Positions 14,134-20,334 of a DNA stretch of 20,334 nt are shown here, in pieces; the stretch's first letter is position 1, and every line of letters starts with the position of its first letter. The stretch comes from an uncultured Cetobacterium sp. (GTDB taxonomy: Bacteria; Fusobacteriota; Fusobacteriia; Fusobacteriales; Fusobacteriaceae): NCBI GenBank assembly GCA_900766645.1, contig CAAFWD010000033.1, positions 1 to 20,334 of the forward strand. The letters are read 5' to 3'. The notes beneath the pieces were generated by a model. That model ran no database searches. It was not told the origin of the DNA and saw only the letters and a list, made by a program, of their open reading frames with translations. The position numbers were made by a program, and so were the translations under genes.

Positions 14134-15723
14134 CTAATCTATTTTTTTAGTAAACACTGTATCTACTATTTTCATTCCATCTATAGCAGCACTTATAATT
14201 CCTCCTGCATATCCTGCTCCCTCTCCAATTGGATATAAACCAATTGTATTTATAGATTGTCCAAATTCATTTCTCGTTATTTTTACTGGAGCAGATGTTC
14301 TTGTTTCAGGTGCTATTAGATTTGCTTTTTCACCGATAAAGTTTTTCTGTGTTTTTTCCCAATATCTCATTGCCATTTTCATATTATCTGATATTACCTT
14401 TGGAAATAAATTGTTAAGGTCGTAAGATTTCATTTCCATTTCGTAACTTGATTCTATATTTCTTTTTGTTTCTTTTTCATTTAAAAAGTCTAGTGTATTC
14501 TGATATAATGCTCCATAATTCTCAACCAATTCGAAAGTTTTTCTTTCTAACTTATCTTGAAAATCCATCCCAGAGAATACATCGTCACCAAATTCGTTAG
14601 CTTTAACTCCTACAACTAAAGCTGAGTTAGAAAATCTTCCATCTCTTGTTGAATAACTCATACCATTAACTAAACTTCCACCCTCTTGAGATGCTGCGTT
14701 AACTATAACTCCTCCAGGACACATACAGAATGAGAATATTCCTCTCTCCTCTTCTCTATTATTATAAGTTAAACTATATGTAGCTGCACCTAAATTAGGA
14801 TGATCATACATTTTTCCATATTGCATTTGATCTATATCAACTCTTGGATGTTCTATTCTTGCTCCTATAGCAAAAGGCTTACTTTCCATAAATACTCCAT
14901 TTTTATAAAGCATTCTATAAGTATCTCTAGATGAATGTCCTATTCCTAGCATAACATGATCAAATGGTTCTATTACTTCCTGCTGGAGAGGGGAACCAAG
15001 ATTCTGGATTTTTATTCCTTTTACTTTTCCATTTAAGATTACAATATCTTTAACTAAAGTATTAAAATAAAATTCTCCGCCCATAGATATAATTTTTTTT
15101 CTTAAATTTTTAACTACAACTTTTAAAATATCTGTTCCAACGTGAGGTTTATAATCCCATAATATTTCTTCTTGAGCACCATTTGCAACTAGCTCCATAA
15201 ATATTTTATTCATATACCCACTTTTAACTCTTGTATTAAGTTTTCCATCAGAGTATGTTCCTGCTCCACCCTCTCCATATTGAATATTTGAGTTTGGATT
15301 TAAAATACTATATTTTATAAAATGATCAACAGTTTTATCTCTGTCATCAACTTTTTCTCCACGCTCATATATAACTGGTTTTATTCCTAGTTCACAAAGT
15401 CTAAGAGCTGCAAAAAGTCCAGCTGGTCCAGCTCCTATAACTGCCACTCTTTCTATTCCATCTATAACCTTAAAGTTAGGCTCTTCAACAATTTTAATTT
15501 TATTTACATTTAAATCACTAATATCAATCTCTTTATTAAGTGTTACTTCTATATTATAAACAAATTTTATTTCACTTTTTTTTCTACTATCAATAGATCT
15601 CTTTGAATACTCAATTTTTTCTATAAGGGTTTCGTCAATACCTCTTTTTATGATCTCTTTTTTTAACTCTTTGTTTTGGTTCTTGTCTATAGGGACATTT
15701 ATATTGTTAATAACAATTTTCAT
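14134..15723 (-). CDS. FAD-dependent oxidoreductase, COG2509-like
   Basis: A 529-aa flavoprotein with an N-terminal domain of about 85 residues, then a Rossmann FAD-binding motif RVAVIGAGPAGLFAALRL (92-109; GAGPAG at 97-102). The stretch IQYGEGGAGTYSDGKLNTRVKS (around 147-168) and the C-terminal GAGYAGGIISAAIDGMK, in place to bind FAD, are typical of the uncharacterised family COG2509. It is presumably cytosolic, having no signal peptide or membrane segment. The electron donor, acceptor and substrate of this family are unknown to me. ATG 15723 follows AGAGGTG. The ribosome binding site begins only a few bases after the T-tract of the hup terminator, so its mRNA must either read through that hairpin or carry it in its leader. 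Confidence 0.88.
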   Translation of the reverse strand: MKIVINNINVPIDKNQNKELKKEIIKRGIDETLIEKIEYSKRSIDSRKKSEIKFVYNIEVTLNKEIDISDLNVNKIKIVEEPNFKVIDGIERVAVIGAGPAGLFAALRLCELGIKPVIYERGEKVDDRDKTVDHFIKYSILNPNSNIQYGEGGAGTYSDGKLNTRVKSGYMNKIFMELVANGAQEEILWDYKPHVGTDILKVVVKNLRKKIISMGGEFYFNTLVKDIVILNGKVKGIKIQNLGSPLQQEVIEPFDHVMLGIGHSSRDTYRMLYKNGVFMESKPFAIGARIEHPRVDIDQMQYGKMYDHPNLGAATYSLTYNNREEERGIFSFCMCPGGVIVNAASQEGGSLVNGMSYSTRDGRFSNSALVVGVKANEFGDDVFSGMDFQDKLERKTFELVENYGALYQNTLDFLNEKETKRNIESSYEMEMKSYDLNNLFPKVISDNMKMAMRYWEKTQKNFIGEKANLIAPETRTSAPVKITRNEFGQSINTIGLYPIGEGAGYAGGIISAAIDGMKIVDTVFTKKID

Positions 15724-15742
15724 TATATTTTACACCTCTTTC

Positions 15743-15790
15743 AATAAAAAAGCTTCGAACTGTTCTTAATAAAAGAATCCATTCGAAGCC
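15743..15790 (-). terminator. Rho-independent terminator downstream of hup, in the leader of the FAD gene
   Basis: On the minus strand GCTTCGAA (complement of 15782-15789) pairs with TTCGAAGC (complement of 15752-15759). An inner stem (15763-15767 with 15773-15777) lies in between, and a run of six T follows (15746-15751). Only about 20 bases separate the T-run from the ATG of the FAD oxidoreductase, so it may act as an attenuator for that gene. Confidence 0.85.
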
Positions 15791-15802
15791 AAGTAATTCT
15801 AA

Positions 15803-16075
15803 TTATACAATTTTTTCTTCCAAAGTTTTTCCAACTCTGAATTTTACAACTTTCTTCTCTTTTAACTTCATTTTCTTTCCTGTTTGAGGGTTTCTCACAG
15901 CTCTAGCTGCTCTTGTAACTACTTCGAATTTCCCCCATCCAATAAATGATACTGGTTCACCTTCAACTAATTTTTGCTCTACTAGATCTAAGAATAATTT
16001 TACTGCCTTCTCTGCATCTTTTTTAGTGTACTCTCCTGTTTTTGCGAATAAATCAATAAACTCTTTTTTTGTCAT
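15803..16075 (-). CDS. hup: HU-family nucleoid DNA-binding protein
   Basis: A 90-aa histone-like protein that binds and bends DNA as a dimer. The sequence MTKKEFIDLFAKTGEYTKKDAEKAV is the helical dimerisation part. VSFIGWGKFEVVTRAARAVRNPQTGKKMKL covers the core and the beta-arm, with the intercalating proline in RNPQTG. The ATG at 16075 is chosen because AAGGAGGG lies 7 bases upstream and the length is then exactly that of HU; the longer frame to 16117 would start in the untranslated leader. GWGKF replaces the common GFGxF (a tryptophan for phenylalanine). A perfect consensus promoter lies about 105 bases upstream, as expected for an abundant protein. IHF is less likely because such proteins carry longer, distinct C termini. 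Confidence 0.95.
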   Translation of the reverse strand: MTKKEFIDLFAKTGEYTKKDAEKAVKLFLDLVEQKLVEGEPVSFIGWGKFEVVTRAARAVRNPQTGKKMKLKEKKVVKFRVGKTLEEKIV

Positions 16076-16179
16076 TATTTGCCCTCCTTGACCTATTATT
16101 ATAATATATAGAACCAAATAAAAATACTAAGTACTGATACTAAAAAATGAAAACCCTTAATTATTGGTATCTTTAACCG

Positions 16180-16208
16180 ATTATACCCACTAATGCTTGA
16201 ATTGTCAA
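16180..16208 (-). promoter_or_regulatory. Perfect consensus sigma-70 promoter for hup
   Basis: On the minus strand TTGACA (16203-16208) and TATAAT (16180-16185) are separated by exactly 17 bases, a full consensus match on both boxes. Transcription would begin near 16173, leaving a leader of about 97 bases before the hup ATG. That leader contains two copies of TTAGTAT (complement of 16124-16130 and 16137-16143) 13 bases apart. Confidence 0.85.
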
Positions 16209-16253
16209 TACTTTCCGAAGTTTTTTTAAAAAAAAGTTTCTTTAAACCTATTT

Positions 16254-16339
16254 TGGCGATAGAGGTGGGATTTGAACCCACGAAGCTATTGCTTTACACG
16301 CGTTCCAGGCGTGCTCCTTAGCCACTCGGTCACTCTACC
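16254..16339 (-). tRNA. tRNA-Ser, anticodon GGA
   Basis: The minus strand folds into a complete class II tRNA of 86 bases including encoded CCA (16254-16256). The acceptor stem GGTAGAG pairs with CTCTATC (one G-U pair), with discriminator G. The D-arm contains AGTGGCTAAGG. The anticodon stem-loop is ACGCC-TGGAA-CGCGT in shape, with anticodon GGA (16304-16306), reading UCC and UCU. A long variable arm follows (AAAGCAATAGCTT), diagnostic for serine, and a standard T-loop GTTCAAATC. It lies between the HD-domain gene and hup on the same strand and appears to have its own promoter. Confidence 0.97.
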
Positions 16340-16355
16340 TTTTTTGTCTCAATTG

Positions 16356-16384
16356 ATAATATCACAGGGTCTTAAAAAAATCAA
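16356..16384 (-). promoter_or_regulatory. Putative promoter of tRNA-Ser
   Basis: On the minus strand TTGATT (16379-16384) and TATTAT (16356-16361) are 17 bases apart, placing transcription start about 10 bases before the mature tRNA 5' end. The -35 box includes the stop codon of the HD-domain gene. Confidence 0.6.
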
Positions 16385-16968
16385 TCTTTTATAATATCTC
16401 TTTCTCTATATTTTTTAAACTCTGGAAGCATATATTTTTCAAATAATTCAGGAGTATATTTTTGTAAAACTTCCGCTCTTTTTAAAACTTTTTTCATGCT
16501 TGCATTAAATTTCTTCCAAGTATGTCCATCGGATGTTAAATTTTGCATGAACCCTTGATATCTATCACACACATTTGCGTACTTTGCTTCACTACTTTCA
16601 CACTCTTCAAACTCTAGCCATAAATCTAAAAATTCTTTTTCTTGATCTTCAGGTAGAAGTGCAAATAATTTTTTAGCCGCTGCAATCTCTTCCTCTTTTT
16701 TGTCATGTCTTACAGCTCCAAATGCTGGAGTATCTCCTGCGTAGATCTCTACTAAATCATGAATTAAAATCATTTTTAAAGATTTTTCCAAATCAAAATC
16801 TTTTATTATAAAGTATTCTTTTATAGTTAGAGCAACTAAAGCCATATGCCAACTATGCTCTGCATCATTCTCTTCTCTTTTTCCATTTATAATTAGAGAT
16901 TGTCTAAAAATATCTTTTAACTTATCAATCTCGTATAGAAACTCCATCTGTTTTTTTATTCTTTCCAT
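16381..16968 (-). CDS. HD-domain phosphohydrolase (YfbR/HDDC2-like)
   Basis: A 195-aa metal-dependent phosphohydrolase. The HD metal ligands are visible as AEHSWHMA (H38), ILIHDLVEIYAGD (H70-D71, with E74 and D79) and ANVCDRYQ (D135). This pattern fits the HD_3 group that includes 5'-deoxynucleotidases such as YfbR and human HDDC2, which act on deoxynucleoside monophosphates; this substrate is inference. No fused RelA/SpoT or regulatory domain is present. ATG 16968 follows a GGGGGAG ribosome binding site. It is 19 bases downstream of the DEAD-box helicase gene on the same strand, indicating co-transcription. The tRNA-Ser gene follows 41 bases later. Confidence 0.88.
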   Translation of the reverse strand: MERIKKQMEFLYEIDKLKDIFRQSLIINGKREENDAEHSWHMALVALTIKEYFIIKDFDLEKSLKMILIHDLVEIYAGDTPAFGAVRHDKKEEEIAAAKKLFALLPEDQEKEFLDLWLEFEECESSEAKYANVCDRYQGFMQNLTSDGHTWKKFNASMKKVLKRAEVLQKYTPELFEKYMLPEFKKYRERDIIKD

Positions 16969-16987
16969 TATAGCTCCCCCTTAAAAA

Positions 16988-18205
16988 TTATTTTCTGTAT
17001 CTTTGTTTCTGTTCCTCTATATTTTTAGTTCTAGCATTTATTTTTTTATTATATTTTTTTTCAGGAAGCTCTATTGTAGACATTATATCTTGTTCAAATT
17101 CAATTTCACATTCTTCCATTTTACTTCCCACAACTTTTTCGATATTATTTAACATCTCATCATCTTTTTCAGTAGCGAAAAGATATGCGATTCCTTTTTC
17201 TCCAGCTCTACCTGTTCTTCCAACTCTATGTATATAACTTTCTACATCCTCTGTAATATCATAGTTAAAAACATGAGTAACTCCAGTAATATCAACTCCT
17301 CTAGCTGCAACATCTGTAGCAACTAAAAATTGAAACTCTACATTTTTAAATGCTTTCATTATTTTTTCTCTTTTTGCTTGTGGAATATCACTATGTAATT
17401 TTTGACATGAAAATCCTTTAAATGCTAAATCATTTTCTAATTTATCAACTCTCGCTTTAGTTCTACAAAAAATTATTCCCATAAAAGGATTAGTTTCATT
17501 TAATAATTTTGCTAAAGTATCCAATTTTCTTCTATCTGTGGTTTTTACTAAATATTGTTTTATATTTGCAAATTTGTTTTCAGTGCTTTCTACGACTATA
17601 AACTTTGCTTCTTTTGTAAATCTATATGCGATCTTCTTTACTTGAGAATCTATTGTTGCAGAAAAACAAAGTGTCTGACGTTTTCTACTACAAACTCCAA
17701 TAATTTCTTCAATCTCATTTTTAAATCCCATTAATAGAATTTGATCAACTTCATCTAAAATTAAAGTCGAAATTTTTGATAGATCTATAGCTTTTCTTCC
17801 TATTAAATCAACAAGTCTTCCTGGAGTTCCAATTACAATATCTACCCCATTTTTTAAATTTTCAATCTGACCAGCGATCTCTCTTCCACCATAAGTTAAA
17901 ATCGTTTTTAAATTTTCATCAACATTTATTTTTTCTATCTCTTGAGATATTTGAATAGCTAACTCTCTTGTTGGAGTTACAATTAAACATTGTGGCGTTT
18001 TTTGATTCCCTTTTAATTTTTGTACTATTGGAAGAGAAAAAGCTAAAGTTTTTCCACTCCCAGTTGCAGCTTGTGCAATAATATCTTTTCCATTTAATAT
18101 TTCTGGAATAGCTTCAACTTGAATCTCTGTAGGATTCTTAATCCCTGATTTTTCAAGCCTAGAAATTATATTTTTATTTATTTTTAAATCTTCGAATTTT
18201 ATCAC
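16988..18205 (-). CDS. DEAD-box-type ATP-dependent RNA helicase with DEVD motif II
   Basis: A 405-aa helicase core with all superfamily 2 motifs: Q-motif FEDLKI to PTEIQ (4-29), motif I AATGSGKT (46-53), Ia PTRELA (78-83), GG (106-107), Ib TPGR (127-130), II DEVD (151-154), III SAT (182-184), IV IIFCRT (244-249), V ATDVAARGVDI (296-306) and VI HRVGRTGR (326-333). Such enzymes unwind short RNA duplexes in ribosome assembly, mRNA decay or cold adaptation. Motif II is DEVD instead of DEAD; the metal-binding D-E pair is intact. The C-terminal extension is short and basic (ending QKQRYRK), without a DbpA-type RNA-binding domain. The start is GTG at 18205 with AAGGAG just upstream. An extended -10 box (TGGTATAAT, minus strand, near 18243-18251) probably drives it together with the HD gene. 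Confidence 0.95.
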   Translation of the reverse strand: MIKFEDLKINKNIISRLEKSGIKNPTEIQVEAIPEILNGKDIIAQAATGSGKTLAFSLPIVQKLKGNQKTPQCLIVTPTRELAIQISQEIEKINVDENLKTILTYGGREIAGQIENLKNGVDIVIGTPGRLVDLIGRKAIDLSKISTLILDEVDQILLMGFKNEIEEIIGVCSRKRQTLCFSATIDSQVKKIAYRFTKEAKFIVVESTENKFANIKQYLVKTTDRRKLDTLAKLLNETNPFMGIIFCRTKARVDKLENDLAFKGFSCQKLHSDIPQAKREKIMKAFKNVEFQFLVATDVAARGVDITGVTHVFNYDITEDVESYIHRVGRTGRAGEKGIAYLFATEKDDEMLNNIEKVVGSKMEECEIEFEQDIMSTIELPEKKYNKKINARTKNIEEQKQRYRK

Positions 18206-18242
18206 AAATACTCCTTTTAAATTTACATTTTTTCAAATATAA

Positions 18243-18251
18243 ATTATACCA
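18243..18251 (-). promoter_or_regulatory. Putative extended -10 promoter of the helicase-HD operon
   Basis: On the minus strand TGGTATAAT (18243-18251) is an extended -10 element about 38 bases before the GTG start. The closest -35-like hexamer, TTGTTT (18269-18274), is 20 bases away, so the TG extension may compensate. Confidence 0.5.
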
Positions 18252-18299
18252 TTAAATAAAATAAAAATAAACAACTCTTCCTAAAACTTCTCATAATTA

Positions 18300-18329
18300 T
18301 TGATTTTATTTAAATGCTATGGTAGCATT
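18300..18329 (+). promoter_or_regulatory. Palindrome in the promoter region of the MORN-repeat gene
   Basis: AATGCTA-TGG-TAGCATT (18313-18329) is a perfect 7-bp inverted repeat about 35 bases before the ATG. It falls between a TTGATT (18300-18305) and a weak -10 candidate TAGCAT (18323-18328), or directly precedes TATAAA (18329-18334). This looks like an operator, or less likely a small hairpin in the leader. Confidence 0.45.
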
Positions 18330-18363
18330 ATAAAATAAAGTTTTTATTTAAAGGAGTAACATA

Positions 18364-19098
18364 ATGAAGAAAACTATCAATATATTAGATTTAGAAAATA
18401 GGGGGGCTTTATTTTTTAAAAAAGGTGAAAATGAACCTTTTTCAGGAACAGTAGTCTCTTATTATGATAATAAAAATATTGAATCGGAAATGGAATTTTT
18501 AGCAGGAAGGCCTAATGGAACAATTAAATTATATTATACTAGTGGGAAGTTGAAATCAGAAACTATTTACAAAAATGGTTTACAAGATGGAGAGAGTGTG
18601 ACTTGGTATGATAATGGCGTAAAACAAGGAGAATGTTTTTATAAAATTGGAGTTTTACATGGTACTAGTAAAGTTTGGTATCCAAATGGAGAGTTAAAAT
18701 CAGAATCAAATTTTATAGATGGAATTTTAAATGGAGAAGCTAAAGAATGGTATTCTAGTGGAATTTTAAAAACTGAATTAACATATGAAAATGGAAAAAA
18801 ACATGGTTATGGGAGAACATGGTTTGAGAATGGACAAATCAGAACAGAAACTACTTATAAAAATGATGTTATAGATGGAGAGGGGAAAGAGTGGTATATT
18901 AACGGAAACCCTAGAGCTATAACTAATTGTTATCAAGGTATGGCTCATGGGATTAGTTCTGAATGGTTTGAAAATGGAAATCTTAAATCAACTTGTAATT
19001 TTGAAAATGGATTGCCTCATGGAGAATATGTCCAGTACTCTGAAGAAGGTAAAATCCTTTCTAAAGTTAATTATACAAAAGGAGTCCTAAATAATTAA
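18364..19098 (+). CDS. MORN-variant repeat protein (YwqK-like)
   Basis: A 244-aa protein made almost wholly of nine tandem units of 24-25 residues from about residue 26 to the end. They follow the pattern G-x4-WY-xx-G-x-L-K-x-E-x-x-Y-x-NG-x-x-x-G, for example GEAKEWYSSGILKTELTYEN. The WY/WF pairs recur every 24 residues at 81, 105, 129, 153, 177 and 201. These are MORN_2-type repeats that build a long beta-sheet ribbon, generally a binding scaffold. Databases often name such proteins YwqK-family antitoxin, but no toxin-like gene is adjacent here. There is no signal peptide or membrane segment, so it appears cytoplasmic. ATG 18364 follows AAAGGAG. It is single-cistronic, diverging from the helicase gene, and a weak hairpin-T-tract follows. 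Confidence 0.85.
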   Translation: MKKTINILDLENRGALFFKKGENEPFSGTVVSYYDNKNIESEMEFLAGRPNGTIKLYYTSGKLKSETIYKNGLQDGESVTWYDNGVKQGECFYKIGVLHGTSKVWYPNGELKSESNFIDGILNGEAKEWYSSGILKTELTYENGKKHGYGRTWFENGQIRTETTYKNDVIDGEGKEWYINGNPRAITNCYQGMAHGISSEWFENGNLKSTCNFENGLPHGEYVQYSEEGKILSKVNYTKGVLNN

Positions 19099-19106
19099 GA
19101 TGTTTA

Positions 19107-19131
19107 AATCAATACATTTGATTGTTTTTTA
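19107..19131 (+). terminator. Weak terminator after the MORN-repeat gene
   Basis: AATCAA (19107-19112) pairs with TTGATT (19118-19123) around a TACAT loop and is followed by six T. The short AT-only stem makes it weak. Confidence 0.5.
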
Positions 19132-19181
19132 ATGCAAAAAAAGTTAATATGTATCATCAATTAATTTTATTAGTTTTTTCT

Positions 19182-19209
19182 TTGAATTTTGTGAAAAATT
19201 TGGTACAAT
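19182..19209 (+). promoter_or_regulatory. Putative promoter of the PfkB-family kinase
   Basis: TTGAAT (19182-19187) and TACAAT (19204-19209) are separated by 16 bases, about 38 bases before the ATG. This supports transcription separate from the MORN-repeat gene. Confidence 0.55.
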
Positions 19210-19246
19210 ATATTTATTTTATTTTTTTATTTAGGAGGATGTTGTA

Positions 19247-20200
19247 ATGCAAGATTGTCTGAATGGACAAAAGTATATACTAGTTTTTGGAGCTTCTGTT
19301 GTTGATATGTTTGGATTTTGTAATTCATCTTATAAAGCCTGCGACTCAATACCAGGAAAAATAAAGATATCATTTGGAGGAGTTTCAAGAAATATAGCTG
19401 AAAATATGGCTAGAGTTGGAGTTAGAACAAAATTTATATCAATTATTGGTGATGATGAAATTGGACGTTCTATGTTAACTCATTCGTTAAAAATTGGATA
19501 TGATATGAGAAACTCATTAATATTAGAAGGAAAAAGTACTCCTACATATATGGCAATTCTTGATCAAAGTGGAGAGATGGTTTCTGCAGTTGCAGACCTA
19601 GATAGTATCAGTGCCATGACTACTGATTTTATAGATTCAAAAGCTCCTATGATTGAAAATTCACAGTACACTTTTTTAGATGCTGATGACCCGATTACAT
19701 TAGAGTATATGTTAACTAAATTTAGAGGAAAAACTAATTTTATATTAGATCCTATTTCTTCTACAAAAGCTGAGAAAGTAAAACATTTAATTAAATATTT
19801 CCATACAATAAAACCGAACAGAGTTGAGGCTGAAGTTTTATCAGGAATAAAAATTAATACTAGAGAAGATCTAGAGAGAGTTGGAGAGTACTTTCTTTCA
19901 CTAGGAATTACAAATGTTTTCATAAGTTTAGATGCTGATGGAATATATTACACGAACGGACAAGAGAGTGGAACTTTAAAAGCTACTGGAGTTACTGTTA
20001 AAAATGTAACTGGAGCTGGAGATTCATTTGTTGCTGGTTTAGGGCATGGTTATATGAATGAACTTTCTATAAAAGATACAGTTAAGTTTGCAATGGCAAT
20101 GTCAATTGTAACTATATCTCACGAGGAAACTATTCATCCAGATATGGGTCATGAATTAATTCAAGAGATTATAGAAAAAACGAATTGGATAGAAAAATAA
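19247..20200 (+). CDS. psuK: PfkB-family carbohydrate kinase, probable pseudouridine kinase
   Basis: A 317-aa ribokinase-fold kinase. FGASVVDMFG (14-23) opens the substrate domain; GGVSRNIAENMARVG (44-58) is the first PfkB signature, and its GGVxRNIAxN form is typical of pseudouridine kinase PsuK/YeiC. TIKPNRVEAEVLSG (187-200) and VTGAGDSFVAGLGHGY (254-269) form the nucleotide site, with the catalytic base D259. PsuK phosphorylates pseudouridine to its 5'-phosphate, which PsuG then splits into uracil and ribose-5-phosphate. Other nucleoside or sugar kinases of the family remain possible, so the symbol is tentative. PsuG is not encoded next to it within the window, and a terminator follows 5 bases after the stop. 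ATG 19247 has AGGAGG at 8 bases. Confidence 0.8.
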   Translation: MQDCLNGQKYILVFGASVVDMFGFCNSSYKACDSIPGKIKISFGGVSRNIAENMARVGVRTKFISIIGDDEIGRSMLTHSLKIGYDMRNSLILEGKSTPTYMAILDQSGEMVSAVADLDSISAMTTDFIDSKAPMIENSQYTFLDADDPITLEYMLTKFRGKTNFILDPISSTKAEKVKHLIKYFHTIKPNRVEAEVLSGIKINTREDLERVGEYFLSLGITNVFISLDADGIYYTNGQESGTLKATGVTVKNVTGAGDSFVAGLGHGYMNELSIKDTVKFAMAMSIVTISHEETIHPDMGHELIQEIIEKTNWIEK

Positions 20201-20204
20201 TTTA

Positions 20205-20239
20205 AGAGAGGATTGCTCCTCTCTATTATTTTGTTTTTT
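20205..20239 (+). terminator. Rho-independent terminator of the kinase gene
   Basis: AGAGAGGA (20205-20212) pairs with TCCTCTCT (20217-20224) around TTGC, followed by a T-rich stretch to about 20239. Confidence 0.9.
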
Positions 20240-20275
20240 AGTATATTGATTATAGGACTTAACATTTGGTTAACT

Positions 20276-20320
20276 AAAAAAAGAAGGTTTAAACCTTCTT
20301 TTCATTTATTTTTTATTTAA
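20276..20320. terminator. Second palindromic terminator near the window end, probably for a converging gene
   Basis: AAAAGAAGGTTT (20279-20290) is followed directly by its exact complement (20291-20302), a 24-bp perfect palindrome. A-runs to the left (from 20276) give a U-tract on the minus strand and T-rich DNA lies to the right. Since the kinase already has a terminator, this one probably serves a minus-strand gene beyond the window. The 134 bases after the kinase hold nothing else I can identify. Confidence 0.65.
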
Positions 20321-20334
20321 TTTATTTTTATTTC

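Noticed and set aside
16099..16281. 60-codon minus-strand open frame overlapping the tRNA end and hup promoter
   Set aside because: It runs through the tRNA 3' end and the hup promoter and leader and has no coding character.
18364..19098. Calling the MORN-repeat gene a toxin-antitoxin module
   Set aside because: Only the repeat protein is present; no small toxic protein gene is found next to it on either strand.
1..20334. CRISPR array or rRNA genes
   Set aside because: No regularly spaced repeats with unique spacers and no rRNA-like conserved stretches were seen; the only RNA gene found is tRNA-Ser.

Overview
The window is strongly AT-rich DNA with short gaps between genes, bacterial ribosome binding sites (AGGAGG-type) and ATG, GTG and TTG starts. 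Composition, codon use and gene content (QueH-type queuosine synthesis, a nagB-nagA pair with an RpiR-family regulator, split YeeE/YedE transporter, YwqK-type MORN repeat protein) fit an anaerobic member of the Fusobacteriota such as Fusobacterium or Cetobacterium. This assignment is inference from memory, not a database match. It looks like ordinary chromosome: no insertion sequence, prophage block, CRISPR array or rRNA operon is visible.

Layout, left to right. (1) 1-3324, plus strand: the tail of an ABC importer ATPase, a 16S rRNA pseudouridine synthase of the RsuA type, a complete tyrosine recombinase, an AT-rich gap with a striking palindrome, and a stand-alone NAD(P)H-hydrate dehydratase. 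(2) 3342-4429, minus strand: two half-size YeeE/YedE membrane proteins, probably one sulfur-compound (thiosulfate-type) transporter. (3) 4578-7546, plus strand: a MATE efflux pump overlapping its likely MarR repressor, then an Old Yellow Enzyme-family flavin oxidoreductase. (4) 7634-12129, minus strand: queH, a yhcC-type radical SAM gene with no usable start codon, an RpiR-family regulator, nagB and nagA (amino-sugar catabolism). (5) 12248-12802, plus strand: a DJ-1/PfpI protein. (6) 12830-18205, minus strand: a radical SAM protein of unknown function, a COG2509-like FAD oxidoreductase, an HU protein, tRNA-Ser(GGA), an HD-domain phosphohydrolase and a DEAD-box helicase. (7) 18364-20200, plus strand: a MORN-repeat protein and a PfkB kinase resembling pseudouridine kinase, followed by terminators.

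RNA modification and nucleoside metabolism recur (RsuA-type synthase, QueH, PsuK-like kinase, DEAD-box helicase, HD phosphohydrolase, tRNA). Amino-sugar use is covered by nagB, nagA and the regulator. Most strand switches are marked by rho-independent terminators, several usable from both sides.

The observations most worth following are: the perfect 11-6-11 palindrome just downstream of the tyrosine recombinase, which has the architecture of a Xer/dif site; the yhcC reading frame that overlaps queH and lacks ATG, GTG or TTG; the near-perfect palindrome over the -35 box of the MATE-MarR operon; the hup terminator placed directly before the ribosome binding site of the FAD gene; and the unassigned radical SAM protein with an acidic tail.
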